From Bacteroidetes bacterium QS_3_64_15 (lineage in GTDB: Bacteria; Bacteroidota; Rhodothermia; Rhodothermales; Salinibacteraceae): 49,641 bases of DNA. Positions within the stretch are counted from its first letter, which is position 1. Each line of letters opens with the position of its first letter. The notes below the pieces were generated by a model. It had not been told where the DNA came from, searched no databases, and saw only the letters and a list, made by a program, of their open reading frames with translations. The stretch lies in assembly GCA_003022565.1 (NCBI GenBank), contig PXTN01000074.1, positions 1-49,641 on the forward strand. Reading direction: 5' to 3'. Positions 1 to 8,322 of this stretch are shown here, piece after piece. Both the position numbers and the translations under genes were made by a program.

Positions 1-123
1 CTGAAAGATCTGCTCCTGCGCCCGGCGCAGTTTGGCCGCTGCCACCATCTTCATGGCCCGTGTCACCTGCTTGGTGCTCTCCACCGAGTCGATCCGGTTT
101 CGAATGTCGCGAAGGTTCGCCAT
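1..123 (-). CDS. atpG: ATP synthase F1 gamma subunit (partial, N-terminus only)
   Basis: The minus strand from an ATG at 123 reads [32 protein letters not shown]..., the conserved N-terminal helix of the F1 gamma subunit, the rotor shaft turning inside the alpha/beta hexamer. Only 41 codons lie in the window; the gene runs off the left edge. It is the last visible gene of the atp operon, 205 bp downstream of atpA, and that gap is filled by a repeat stem-loop. It was not in the ORF track because it is truncated. The start is secure because the family begins exactly with this motif. Confidence 0.93.
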   Translation of the reverse strand, partial: MANLRDIRNRIDSVESTKQVTRAMKMVAAAKLRRAQEQIFQ

Positions 124-210
124 GGATGGTTGAACAAATCTAATTGGGGAAGCTGAGAACGCCCCTGTGAGACCGTTCAGGCGGAAGCGGCTTGGTTTTA
201 CGCTCAGTTT

Positions 211-326
211 TAGTCATGAGTGAACGAGTCATGGGTGAATGAGTCACGAGGAATGTTCTTCGGGAACCCCCACTCATAACCCATGACTCACAACTCGTGA
301 CTCACAACTCATGACTCGTGACTCAG
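211..326. repeat. Degenerate GAGTCATGAGT-word inverted repeat in the atpA-atpG gap
   Basis: Words of the type GAGTCA(T/C)GAGT recur two to three times on the left (from about 211 to 250). Their reverse complements recur about five times on the right (about 271 to 326). The two halves can fold into a long imperfect stem around a loop near 251-270. The region is non-coding and lies inside an operon. Possible roles are transcript processing, stabilisation or attenuation between atpA and atpG; this is inference. Confidence 0.75.
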
Positions 327-328
327 AG

Positions 329-1975
329 CTACGCGGCAGCTTCCTCCAGTACGTCCTCCTCTTCTTCCTCTTCCTCTCCGGAGTAGACCTCCGCCAGGTC
401 CGCAGCGACGGATTCGAAGGCCTCCTCGGCCGCGTCCGTAAGCTCCTCCGTCTCGCGAATCTCGGCGAGCACGTCTTCATGCCGGAGGCGCAGCCGCTCG
501 ACGTATTCCTCTTCGAAGTCCTCAATGTCGTCGATGTCCACGTCGTCGAGGTAGCCGTTGATGCCTGCGTAGATAATGGCAATCTGCTCTTCGACCGGCA
601 CCGGCGAGAACTGGTCCTGATTCAAAATTTCGACCAGTCGCTCACCGCGATTCAGCTGCTGCTGCGTCGACTCGTCGAGGTCGGAGCCGAACTTGGCGAA
701 GGCCTCCAGCTCGCGATACTGCGAAAGATCGATCCGGAGCGTGCCGGCCACGTCCTTCATGGCACTCACCTGGGCCGCTCCCCCCACGCGCGACACCGAG
801 GTCCCCACGTCGATCGCCGGACGGATGCCCTGATTGAAGAGGTCCTTCTCCAGATAGATCTGTCCATCGGTAATCGAGATCACGTTCGTCGGGATGTAGG
901 CCGACACATCCCCGGCCTGCGTCTCCACGATGGGCAGGGCCGTGAGGGATCCGCCCCCCTCGACCTCATCCTGCAGCGGCTCCGGCAGGTTGTTCATCTG
1001 CGAGGCCACCTCGTCGTCGTTAATAATTTTTGCGGCGCGCTCCAGCAGGCGGCTGTGGAGATAAAAAATGTCGCCCGGGTAGGCCTCGCGTCCCGGCGGA
1101 CGGCGCAGCAGGAGCGAGATCTCGCGGTAGGCCACGGCTTGCTTCGACAGGTCGTCGAAGCAGACGAGCGAGTCGCGTCCAGTGTCCCGGAAATACTCCC
1201 CAATGCAGGCCCCCGCAAACGGCGCAATGTACTGCAGCGGGGTGGGCATGGAGGCGGAGGCGTTAATGATCACCGTATGCTCCATGGCCCCATTCCGCTC
1301 AAGGTCGCGTTGCACCTGGGCCACCGTCGAGTCCTTCTGCCCCACCGCCACATACACGCAGTACACCGGTTCCGCGTCGGTCTCTTCCCGGTGGGTCTTC
1401 TTCTGGTTGATGATCGTGTCGACCTGCAGGGCCGTCTTCCCCGTCTGGCGGTCGCCGACGATGAGCTCTCGCTGGCCCCGCCCGATCGGAATCGTCGAGT
1501 CGATGGCCTTGATGCCCGTCTGCAAGGGGTTTTCGACCGGCTCGCGATAGATGACACCGGGGGCCTTCCGTTCCAGGGGCAGAACCATCTTGTCCCCCTC
1601 AATCGGGCCCCGTCCGTCGAGCGGACGTCCAAGGGGGTCGATGACGCGGCCGAGCATGTTTTCACTCACGCCGATGGACGCGATGCGGCCGGTGCGCCGG
1701 GCCTCATCCCCTTCGCTCACCGCGTCGACATCCCCGAAGAGGATGACCCCGACGCTGTCTTCCTCGAGGTTGAGGACCATCCCTTCCACGTCCTGCTCGG
1801 GAAACTCCACGAGCTCGCTGGCCTGCGCGTTGCTGAGGCCGTACAGGGTCGCAATGCCGTCGCCGGCCTCCAACACGGTCCCGGCCTCGTACTCCTCCGC
1901 CTCGGTCTCAAAGCCGCCGAGCTCACGGCGAAGGATGTCAGTGACTTCGTCGGAGCGTATGCTACCGTTAGACAT
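329..1975 (-). CDS. atpA: ATP synthase F1 alpha subunit
   Basis: A 548-residue alpha subunit of the F1 catalytic head, which binds nucleotide non-catalytically and forms the hexamer with beta. The P-loop GDRQTGKTA is intact and is followed by the typical QVDTIINQK segment. [29 protein letters not shown] is the family signature region. The ORF track extends 47 codons upstream, but [19 protein letters not shown] is the usual alpha N-terminus, so the ATG at 1975 is chosen. The protein is somewhat longer than typical (about 510) because of an acidic C-terminal tail containing a run of seven glutamates, a salt-adaptation style feature. It sits between atpH and atpG as usual. Confidence 0.97.
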   Translation of the reverse strand: MSNGSIRSDEVTDILRRELGGFETEAEEYEAGTVLEAGDGIATLYGLSNAQASELVEFPEQDVEGMVLNLEEDSVGVILFGDVDAVSEGDEARRTGRIASIGVSENMLGRVIDPLGRPLDGRGPIEGDKMVLPLERKAPGVIYREPVENPLQTGIKAIDSTIPIGRGQRELIVGDRQTGKTALQVDTIINQKKTHREETDAEPVYCVYVAVGQKDSTVAQVQRDLERNGAMEHTVIINASASMPTPLQYIAPFAGACIGEYFRDTGRDSLVCFDDLSKQAVAYREISLLLRRPPGREAYPGDIFYLHSRLLERAAKIINDDEVASQMNNLPEPLQDEVEGGGSLTALPIVETQAGDVSAYIPTNVISITDGQIYLEKDLFNQGIRPAIDVGTSVSRVGGAAQVSAMKDVAGTLRIDLSQYRELEAFAKFGSDLDESTQQQLNRGERLVEILNQDQFSPVPVEEQIAIIYAGINGYLDDVDIDDIEDFEEEYVERLRLRHEDVLAEIRETEELTDAAEEAFESVAADLAEVYSGEEEEEEEDVLEEAAA

Positions 1976-2035
1976 GAGATGCTCAGAAATTAATTGATCA
2001 AGTCGTCGAGAGCGAGAAGCGACGAGATGCCGGCT

Positions 2036-2128
2036 CAGGTGGCAGTTCGCGTATTGCGTACTTCGTACTGCATCTCGGAGAGTGCAAAAAGAGAATCCGC
2101 AATACGCACAATGCAAATACGCACGACG
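2036..2128. repeat. Degenerate GCGTATTGCGTA-type inverted repeat in the atpH-atpA gap
   Basis: The left half reads gcgtattgcgtacttcgtac and the right half reads gcaatacgcacaatgcaaatacgcac, so related short words appear first forward and then as reverse complements. The 155-bp gap between atpH and atpA otherwise shows no gene. The word differs from that in the atpA-atpG gap, but the architecture is the same. Confidence 0.65.
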
Positions 2129-2130
2129 CT

Positions 2131-2703
2131 CTAGTCCGGCTCTCCGTTGGCCTCAATCGAAAGGGGCGCCTCGTGCAACCGGTCGCGGAGTGCGTTGAGC
2201 TGGTTGCGCACACTTCCATCGAAGACCCGGTCGCCGATCCGGATCACCAGTCCTCCGATGAGATCCGGTTCCTCCTCTACGTGCAGGCGGATGTCCTTCC
2301 CCGTCTTCTCTTCCAGGGCTTCGACCAAGGCTTCACGGTCGGCGCCGGCCAGCGGGTGGGCCACCGTCACCGTCGCGTCCACGATGCCGCGGTGCTCATC
2401 GCGCAGGGACTGGTACTGGTCGAGGATCGCCCTCGTCAGGGTCTCTCGGTCTTTCTGCACCAGAAGACGAAGGAAGCGCACGACGAGACCTTCGACCTTG
2501 CCCCCCAGAAGCTCGCGGATAATCGCATCTTTTTTCTCCTTTGGGATCACCGGACTCTCGAAGAAGCGCGACAGCTCGCGGTTCGAGTCGATGCTGCGCC
2601 GGAGCATGAGCACGTCGTCGTCAACGTCCTCAAGCACTCCGGTCGCATCGGCTTCTTCATAAAGCGCGGTGGCGTACCGCCGGGCAACCGTGCGCTGGCT
2701 CAT
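2131..2703 (-). CDS. atpH: ATP synthase F1 delta subunit (OSCP-like)
   Basis: A 190-residue delta subunit, part of the peripheral stalk that holds the alpha/beta head to subunit b. The N-terminus [18 protein letters not shown] matches the family's conserved RYAxAL opening, so the ATG at 2703 is preferred to the ORF-track start 18 codons upstream. The C-terminal half carries the family pattern [25 protein letters not shown] (seen here as [25 protein letters not shown]). It lies between atpF and atpA in the standard order. Length is normal for the family. Confidence 0.95.
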   Translation of the reverse strand: MSQRTVARRYATALYEEADATGVLEDVDDDVLMLRRSIDSNRELSRFFESPVIPKEKKDAIIRELLGGKVEGLVVRFLRLLVQKDRETLTRAILDQYQSLRDEHRGIVDATVTVAHPLAGADREALVEALEEKTGKDIRLHVEEEPDLIGGLVIRIGDRVFDGSVRNQLNALRDRLHEAPLSIEANGEPD

Positions 2704-2718
2704 ACAGGTACTGGGGGA

Positions 2719-2762
2719 AGAAAGTTGGACGTTACACGTTTGACGTAGAACGTTCAACGCAT
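2719..2762. repeat. Short degenerate ACGTT-word repeat in the atpF-atpH gap
   Basis: The gap reads gttggacgttacacgtttgacgtagaacgttcaacg, several versions of (G/T)ACGTT(A/C)ACGT in close succession, partly self-complementary. It belongs to the same class as the other gap-specific word repeats in this window, but is shorter. Confidence 0.5.
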
Positions 2763-3274
2763 CAGTTTGTCGGGAAGTCGTCGATGGCGTCGCGCACGAG
2801 CTCGCGGTGGCGATCCCGGTCCAGGTCTTCTTTCACGATCTTGCTGGCCGCCTCGATGGCAAGATCGGCCACCTCATCGCGGAGCTCTTGGAGCGCAGCC
2901 TGCTTTTCACGCTCAATTTCGGCTTGGGCCTGCTCCTTCATCTGCCGAATCTTCTGCCGCGTCTCAGCCTCTTCTTCCTCCCGCAACTCCTCGGCCGACT
3001 GGCGAGCGTTGCGGAGGATTTCCTGGGCCTTCTGTTCCGCATTGCGCCGGGCTTCTTTGTTCTCCTTCTGGATCTCTTTGGCCTCGGCAAGCGCTTTCTC
3101 AGCCCGCTGAATGGAGCTTTCGATCTCTTCCTCGCGCTGTTCCAGCGAGTCCGTAATCGGGCCCCACCCAAACCGATACAGGATGTACAGGAAAATGAGG
3201 AACGCGACGGTCTTCCAGAAAACGAGCCCAACGGAAGGCGTGATGAGGCTGCTCTGGGCAAGCAGGGCAGTCAT
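2762..3274 (-). CDS. atpF: ATP synthase F0 subunit b
   Basis: A 170-residue subunit b of the peripheral stator stalk. One N-terminal membrane helix (about residues 14-34, VGLVFWKTVAFLIFLYILYRFGW) is followed by a long charged coiled coil (about 40-150) rich in Glu, Lys, Arg and Ala, exactly the family layout. Length is typical (about 160-175). The predicted stop lies 58 bp before atpH and the start lies 126 bp after atpE. There is a single b gene with no b-prime, as expected for Bacteroidota-type operons. Confidence 0.95.
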   Translation of the reverse strand: MTALLAQSSLITPSVGLVFWKTVAFLIFLYILYRFGWGPITDSLEQREEEIESSIQRAEKALAEAKEIQKENKEARRNAEQKAQEILRNARQSAEELREEEEAETRQKIRQMKEQAQAEIEREKQAALQELRDEVADLAIEAASKIVKEDLDRDRHRELVRDAIDDFPTN

Positions 3275-3376
3275 GGGTATACACAGGCGTTAGCGCGAAG
3301 GGGCGAGAACATCTCCGGGCCCAGGCACCAGCCGGAACTGATGCCCGGAGCGTCGGGATGGGACGGGCCGCTTTTC

Positions 3377-3400
3377 GAGGATCCACGTACGAGGATCCAC
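3377..3400. repeat. 14-bp tandem repeat (GAGGATCCACGTAC) abutting the atpE stop
   Basis: GAGGATCCACGTAC is followed directly by GAGGATCCAC, a 14-bp unit repeated 1.7 times. It ends at the base before the atpE stop codon (complement of tta at 3401-3403). It is a simple slippage-type duplication in the atpE-atpF gap. Confidence 0.7.
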
Positions 3401-3637
3401 TTATATGAAGATCGTAATGGCGAGGAGCAGGCAGATAATGAGAGCAAACAGGGCCACACCCTCAACGAGGGCGGCGGAAATAATCATGAGGCCTCGGATG
3501 TCGTCGGTGGCTTCCGGCTGGCGGGCCGCCCCGTCCATCGAGGAGCTGGCCAGCAACCCAATTCCGACACCGGCGCCGATAGAGGCGAGCCCGGCACCAA
3601 TTCCGGCAGCGAGATAAGCGAGAGCAGCGGCTTCCAT
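3401..3637 (-). CDS. atpE: ATP synthase F0 subunit c (proteolipid ring)
   Basis: A 78-residue hairpin of two membrane helices forming the rotor c-ring. Helix 1 has the Gly/Ala repeat (GAGLASIGAGVGIG), the polar loop is ARQPEA, and helix 2 carries the ion-binding carboxylate in AALVEGVALFAL. The Gln of sodium-type helix 1 and the Ser/Thr after the helix-2 Glu are absent, so proton coupling is inferred. The start MEAAALAYL at 3637 gives the normal length; the ORF-track version with 23 extra residues does not fit the family. Confidence 0.96.
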   Translation of the reverse strand: MEAAALAYLAAGIGAGLASIGAGVGIGLLASSSMDGAARQPEATDDIRGLMIISAALVEGVALFALIICLLLAITIFI

Positions 3638-3715
3638 AGTATTCGATTCGTCGTAAGGGAAAAGTGCAGTGATGAGGGTGATACAACCGAGGCGGCGGGC
3701 CTTCACTCCGGAAAT

Positions 3716-4945
3716 TTACGCCGAGGTCGGCTCGACCGCCTCCTCCACAGCGTCGAGGCGCTCGTCAAGCCGACTCATGTCGGGCCCTGTGTCCGCCTCA
3801 GGCTCTTCGTGGTGATGTTCCTCTACGGCCATGCCGATAAAGAGCGCCGAGAGGATGGTGAACACGTACGCCTGAATGAAGGCAACGAGCAGCTTGAGGA
3901 GCAAGATAAAGACGGTGAAAGCTATGCTAATGATGACCGTTCCCACCGCCGCCCCCTCCCCGAAGAGGATGTTTATGATGAAGATGAGCCCAATGAGGCT
4001 GAAGATAATCAGCGCCCCACCCACCATGTTGGCAAAGAGACGAACGGCGAGGGCCAGGTGCCGCATGACGAGACCAATGATCTCGATGGGCACGAAAATG
4101 ATGCGTACCAGTACCGGCGCGTCGGGGGGGCCTGTGAGCAGTTCTCTATAATGATCCTTCGAGCTATAGAGCAAAACGATGACGAAGGTCATGATCGCCA
4201 TCACACCGGTGACAGCGATATTAGAGGTCGCCGCCCCCGCAAAGGGCACGAGCCCGAGAATGTTGGCGACGAGGATAAAGAAGAACGCGGTCAGAAGATA
4301 GGGCAGGAAGGTCTTCCACTTTTCGCCCTGAATGTTGGGCTTGGCAATCTCGTCCCGCACGAAGACCACCATGACCTCCATCATGTTCTGAAAGGCGCCT
4401 TTCGGTGCCTCCGTACGGCCAATTCCCTTCTTGTAGTAGCGCTGAGCCAGGGTGATGAAGACCCCAAACACGATTACCATCGACAGCAAGCCGAAGACGA
4501 AGTGGCGGGAAATAGAAAGGTCTGCCACCACGTGCCCTTCCGCGCGCTTCACCGTGCTGTGCAGGTGCTCCTTCGCGGCGATGGCCTCTTCGAGATCGGC
4601 CCCTTGCGTGACGAGGGGTCCATGTCCTTCGCCCTCCTCGCCCCCGTGAGGTGCAAGGCCATACGGCCCGTTCTTGAGCATCGACATTGTGCTCCCGTAG
4701 GTCTCCAGCGTCAGCGCGCCTCCCGCCGTACGGGACAGCATGATGCGCGGAAGCTCCACCTCGGCAAACGGCTTGAAGTCGAGATAATAGCCGTCGGTAG
4801 CGTGACCCAGGATCGAGTTGTTGACGATGCCCTCAAGTGTCACCTCGCCCCCTTCGGCCGCCGTTGCGGGCGTGGCCGTCAACGCCGGGCTCATCCCCAA
4901 CAAGATGAGAACCACGAGTCCAGCGGATCGGATCCGGGCGATCAT
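3716..4945 (-). CDS. atpB: ATP synthase F0 subunit a
   Basis: A 409-residue subunit a forming the proton half-channels against the c-ring. The conserved stator arginine is in LALAVRLFANMVGG. Several hydrophobic helices occupy the last about 230 residues (from about HFVFGLLSMVIVFGVFITL onward). The protein is much longer than the E. coli protein (about 271). It starts with a signal-peptide-like segment ending near ATAA, followed by an about 110-residue soluble region, a form known from Bacteroidota a subunits. The C-terminus is acidic and contains EEHHHEEPE. It is 78 bp upstream of atpE in the operon. Confidence 0.94.
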   Translation of the reverse strand: MIARIRSAGLVVLILLGMSPALTATPATAAEGGEVTLEGIVNNSILGHATDGYYLDFKPFAEVELPRIMLSRTAGGALTLETYGSTMSMLKNGPYGLAPHGGEEGEGHGPLVTQGADLEEAIAAKEHLHSTVKRAEGHVVADLSISRHFVFGLLSMVIVFGVFITLAQRYYKKGIGRTEAPKGAFQNMMEVMVVFVRDEIAKPNIQGEKWKTFLPYLLTAFFFILVANILGLVPFAGAATSNIAVTGVMAIMTFVIVLLYSSKDHYRELLTGPPDAPVLVRIIFVPIEIIGLVMRHLALAVRLFANMVGGALIIFSLIGLIFIINILFGEGAAVGTVIISIAFTVFILLLKLLVAFIQAYVFTILSALFIGMAVEEHHHEEPEADTGPDMSRLDERLDAVEEAVEPTSA

Positions 4946-5027
4946 ATATCTCCGTGAGGGTGTTGAAAAGCAAACTCTAACTACCGCAAACTCTGGCTAC
5001 CAGATAACGCACTCGCGCAGCGTTGGG

Positions 5028-5384
5028 TCAAAACCCCAGGGTGCCCCGATCCATCCGGCGCGCGATGAGGAACGTTTCCACAATTACGCTCAGGATGAGC
5101 AGAACGATCACAGTACTCACAAACACCGCAATTCGCACTGGCAGGAAGAACCCCACCAGTGCCACGGCGCCAAAGACCAGCACCATCCGCCCCCCGAGCC
5201 CGCCCAGTTCGAGAAGCAAGAATTGGCGCTGGTCAGATGCACTGAAGGCAAAGTAGTGTGCCAGCACTCGAACAACTGCGTGCACTCCGACGATTCCAAT
5301 CCCCATCCCAATGCTGAGCCACCACGAGTGCTCCATTTCGTCGTAGCGCCCTCCGATGCTAACAATCTGCTGAGCAGTGGGCAA
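5028..5384 (-). CDS. Uncharacterised membrane protein in the atp operon (AtpI-like position)
   Basis: 118 residues with three to four predicted membrane helices (about 20-42, 65-84 and 86-108) and a short basic C-terminus (IARRMDRGTLGF). It lies between atpZ and atpB on the same strand, where many operons carry atpI or another small hydrophobic assembly factor. I do not recognise a family from sequence alone; an AtpI-like role in c-ring assembly or Mg handling is inference from position. The start could be MPTAQQ (5384) or the internal Met of MEHSWWLSIG, about 16 residues later. Confidence 0.7.
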   Translation of the reverse strand: MPTAQQIVSIGGRYDEMEHSWWLSIGMGIGIVGVHAVVRVLAHYFAFSASDQRQFLLLELGGLGGRMVLVFGAVALVGFFLPVRIAVFVSTVIVLLILSVIVETFLIARRMDRGTLGF

Positions 5385-5574
5385 ACCCCACGGGTCTCCT
5401 GCGCGGGTTGCTCACGAATGCAATACCGCCTGTGAAGCTACGCAACCAGGCAATGGAGGACTTATGAGAACCGGTGAATCACACATGAAAGTATTTCGCA
5501 CATGACTCCCAAGGGGCGCGTCGTCGGATTCAGGGATCCTGCTCGCAGGAGTCGGTTGGGACGGCGCCGAGTCT

Positions 5575-5856
5575 TCAAGAACCGAGCTCGTTCTGAAGAC
5601 GATTGAGCTGCAGGACGGCTCCCGACAATCCAACCACACAGCCCCCGAAAAGCATCCACGGCGTGGTGTGCAGCCACAGGTCGAGCCCAAATCCGAGGAG
5701 CGGTGGAAACGCCGCGGTGCCGGCGAGGCGCCACCCTAGATCAAGATACGGAGCGACATCTCGGAGGACTCTCCGCAGCCCCGTCCCGCCGCTAGAGGAG
5801 GACTCGCCGGGCGGCGATGTGTGCTCGTCGCCCCGCCCATGATCTGAATAATCCAT
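5575..5856 (-). CDS. atpZ: AtpZ/AtpI-family F0F1-ATPase accessory subunit
   Basis: 93 residues: a Ser/Gly-rich polar N-terminus, then LRDVAPYLDLGWRLAGTAAFPPLLGFGLDLWLHTTPWMLFGGCVVGLSGAVLQLNRL. This is the two-helix pattern of the ATPase gene 1 (AtpZ) family, with the conserved Gly-rich first helix and the W-x-L spacing. It is the first gene of the atp operon, so the promoter should lie in 5857-6213. The ATG at 5856 (MDYSDHGRGDEH) is preferred over the ORF-track start 11 codons upstream. AtpZ proteins are thought to help F0 assembly and Mg or Ca handling. Confidence 0.78.
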   Translation of the reverse strand: MDYSDHGRGDEHTSPPGESSSSGGTGLRRVLRDVAPYLDLGWRLAGTAAFPPLLGFGLDLWLHTTPWMLFGGCVVGLSGAVLQLNRLQNELGS

Positions 5857-6213
5857 GGTCAGTGCCTTACCGTGGCTCCATCGTGTCATGTCGAACCGTC
5901 TCCTCAGGCTTCACGTCGCGCCGTCACAGCCTACTGCGCTGCCAGCCGTACGCCTTGGCAAGCGATGCCAATCAGGGGTTAAAAACCGCGTCGCCGCAGG
6001 CGGCTTCAACGAAGGGACAGCCAACATCTTCCTTGGTCGGCCCTTGGCGACATGGGCATTGCCTCCACGTTTGTTCGGATCCCCCTGTTCGAAAAGAGTG
6101 CGAAGAAAAAGTGGAGGATGCGCCGGTTCCGTCCACCGCCGGGATGGAAGTGCGGGTCCGGACTACCATCGGAGACGCGCCTCCGTGCACACACGCCCAT
6201 CCCCCCCGCCTCC
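5857..6213. other. Non-coding gap between the mrp and atp operons
   Basis: 357 bp with no convincing ORF. It must contain the end of the mrp transcript and the atp promoter, both on the minus strand. I see no clear T-tract terminator and no promoter I would defend. A small self-complementary stretch (cgtcgccgcaggcggc near 5990-6005) is present. Confidence 0.6.
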
Positions 6214-7713
6214 CTACCCCCCAAGAACCGCCTGGATGTAGGGGCCGCTATCTGTCAAATGCACCGCCGCGTCGTGAGCGAAGGCTAAGAGCGGCTCGGC
6301 GTAGCAGCCAAGGGCAAACAGGGTCCCCGCCAGCACCGCCACCGGGCCTTGCAGGAGCGCGCGCACGCCCCGAGGGTCGTCGGCACCAAACTCTTCCCGC
6401 TCCTCGACGGTCGCTGACTGCCAGAACGCCCGTCCCCACACCTGTGCCACCGCCAGGAGCGTAAGCAGCCCTACCACGAGCGCCACCGCCACAATGGCCC
6501 ACCGCTCCTGTGCCAGCCCCGCCTGGATGAGGGTCAACTTTCCCCAAAAGCCGGGAAACGGCGGAAAGCCCGCCAGCGAAAACGCCGGGACAATGAAGGC
6601 CGTGGCTAGCAACGGGCGGTACTGGTAGAGCCCCCCCATGCGCCCGATTTCGGAGGTCCCCGTCTCCCGTTCCATGAGCCCCCCGATAAGGAACAGCGAG
6701 GTCTTCACGGGCACGTCTTGGAAGACGTAGAAGACCGCCCCGGCCAGGCCGAGCGTCGTGAAAAAGCCGAGGCCCATGACCACGTAGCCCATCGCACTGA
6801 TGACGAGGAAGGCCAGTAGACGCAAGACGTGCTGCTGCACGAGCGCACCAAAAACGCCGAGGAGCATGGTGGCCCCCGCAACAATCAGGAGCACCGCCTG
6901 CGTGTAGCCGGACGGATTCGGAAAGAGGAGCGTGAAGACGCGAAGGAGCGAGTAGACCCCCACCTTTGTGAGCAGCCCAGCAAAGATGGCGGCGATGGGG
7001 GCCGGGGGCGTGTGGTAGGAAGCGGGCAGCCAGTAGAAGAGCGGAAAGAGAGCTGCCTTGATGCCGAAGCCAATTAGGAAAAGCATGGCCACCACGGGCT
7101 CCAGTCCCAGCTCTCGCACAGGCTCCATGCTACCCGCCAGATCGGCCATGTTGAGGGTGCCCGTGAGGCCATACAGAATTCCGACCGAACTCAAAAACGC
7201 CGCCGAGGCTACAAGATTGATCCCTACGTACTTTACCGCCCCGTCGAGCTGCTTCCTCTCGTTGCCCAGCACAAGAAGCGCGAAGGAGGCAATCAGAAGC
7301 ACCTCGTACCAGACGTACAGGTTGAAGAGATCCCCGGTGATGAACGCCCCGTTGATGCCCATCAGGAGCAAATGGAAAAGCGGATGAAACCCAAACTGCT
7401 CCCGGACCTCGTCGATGCCGGCCAGGGCATACACCGTCACCGCGAGGGCCACAAAGCCCGAGATCCCCACGAGGCCGGCACTTAGGGGATCCACCACTAG
7501 CGTAATCCCGAAGGGCGCCGGCCAGTTGCCCATCTGCACGGCTTGAATGCCGTGGGCATGCACCTCGGCGATAATCAGCGTACCCGCCCCGAAGAGAACG
7601 GCGGCCCCGAACACCCCGAGCACGCGCTGTACCGTTCGGTGCCGACGAGCCAGTAGTGCACAGACGTCCGTGATCGCAGGCACAATGATGGGAAGTACCA
7701 GCAATGTTTTCAT
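6214..7713 (-). CDS. mrpD: Mrp Na+/H+ antiporter subunit D
   Basis: A 499-residue polytopic membrane protein of the NuoL/M/N-MrpA/D family. It translocates protons in the Mrp complex, which exports Na+ (or other monovalent cations) in exchange for H+. Typical features are the helix with a buried Glu (NLYVWYEVLLIASFALLVLGNE), the lysine helix (GIKAALFPLFYWLPASYHTPPAPIAAIFAGLLTKVGVYSLLR), and the PFPGFWGKLTLIQAGL segment. Length matches MrpD (about 490-500). It is the last gene of the F-G-A-B-C-D cluster, with 54 bp to mrpC. Confidence 0.94.
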   Translation of the reverse strand: MKTLLVLPIIVPAITDVCALLARRHRTVQRVLGVFGAAVLFGAGTLIIAEVHAHGIQAVQMGNWPAPFGITLVVDPLSAGLVGISGFVALAVTVYALAGIDEVREQFGFHPLFHLLLMGINGAFITGDLFNLYVWYEVLLIASFALLVLGNERKQLDGAVKYVGINLVASAAFLSSVGILYGLTGTLNMADLAGSMEPVRELGLEPVVAMLFLIGFGIKAALFPLFYWLPASYHTPPAPIAAIFAGLLTKVGVYSLLRVFTLLFPNPSGYTQAVLLIVAGATMLLGVFGALVQQHVLRLLAFLVISAMGYVVMGLGFFTTLGLAGAVFYVFQDVPVKTSLFLIGGLMERETGTSEIGRMGGLYQYRPLLATAFIVPAFSLAGFPPFPGFWGKLTLIQAGLAQERWAIVAVALVVGLLTLLAVAQVWGRAFWQSATVEEREEFGADDPRGVRALLQGPVAVLAGTLFALGCYAEPLLAFAHDAAVHLTDSGPYIQAVLGG

Positions 7714-7767
7714 ACCGAAGAAGCGAACGGCAAGAATAGTGTGATGGGCAAGCCCCGAAGATGCCAG

Positions 7768-8160
7768 CTACGCAGGAAGCCGCCGTGCCTGGTCATCCAC
7801 GTCCAGCGGCTCAGTCGGCTCCGATGCGCGGACGTCATCGGATTCAATGCTTGTTCCCGCAGCGAAGTGCCGGTACACAAGCACGAGGGTAAACGCTAAA
7901 AGCCCGAAGCTAATGACGATCGCGGTAAGGATGAGCGCCTGCGGCAACGGATTGGCAAACGGTTCGGGAGGCACCTTGGCTCCCTCCGGAATGATGGGCG
8001 GTTGGGTTCGGATGAGCCGCCCCATGGTGAAGATGAGAAGGTTCACCCCGTTCGATAGCAGGATAAGGCCGATAACGAACCGTAAGAGGCTGCGCCGCAT
8101 GAGCAAATAGAAACTCCCAGCGATCATGGCACCGCTCACAATGGCCGTAATCTGTTCCAT
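7768..8160 (-). CDS. mrpC: Mrp Na+/H+ antiporter subunit C
   Basis: A 130-residue NuoK-like subunit with three helices (about 5-22, 28-47 and 75-98). The conserved stretch LIGLILLSNGVNLLIF is seen here as FVIGLILLSNGVNLLIFTMGRL, and the third helix is PQALILTAIVISFGLLAFTLVLVYR. Length is close to the family norm (about 112-125), plus an acidic tail (ESDDVRASEPTEPLDVDDQ). It lies between mrpB and mrpD. Confidence 0.93.
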   Translation of the reverse strand: MEQITAIVSGAMIAGSFYLLMRRSLLRFVIGLILLSNGVNLLIFTMGRLIRTQPPIIPEGAKVPPEPFANPLPQALILTAIVISFGLLAFTLVLVYRHFAAGTSIESDDVRASEPTEPLDVDDQARRLPA

Positions 8161-8228
8161 GGTGGGGAATGAGTGAGTGGTGGAGTATCAGTTCGTCGTT
8201 TCGCCGCTCAGGACCTCCTTGACGAGGG

Positions 8229-8300
8229 TGACATTCCGGATTGCGTATTCCCTGGTGCGATCAAATACACATCAACACCGAATACGAAACGTGCAATATA
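8229..8300. repeat. Degenerate inverted repeat in the mrpB-mrpC gap
   Basis: ggattgcgtattc on the left and gaatacgaaacgtgcaat on the right are imperfect reverse complements, with related words between. They occupy most of a 162-bp gap inside the mrp operon. The class is the same as the atp-gap repeats, and the word is close to that in the atpH-atpA gap. Confidence 0.55.
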
Positions 8301-8322
8301 CAGCAGGAAATACCTCGTCCCC

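Noticed and set aside
211-326. CRISPR array in the atpA-atpG gap
   Set aside because: Repeats are short, imperfect, partly inverted and not separated by spacers of constant length; no cas genes are nearby.
311-1993. 560-codon plus-strand ORF opposite atpA
   Set aside because: It is the antisense shadow of atpA: high GC leaves the opposite frame open. The translation is basic, His/Arg/Val-rich and matches no family.
2807-4957. 716-codon plus-strand ORF across atpF, atpE and atpB
   Set aside because: Antisense to three certain genes and their gaps; composition (His, Asp, Arg rich) is that of a shadow frame.
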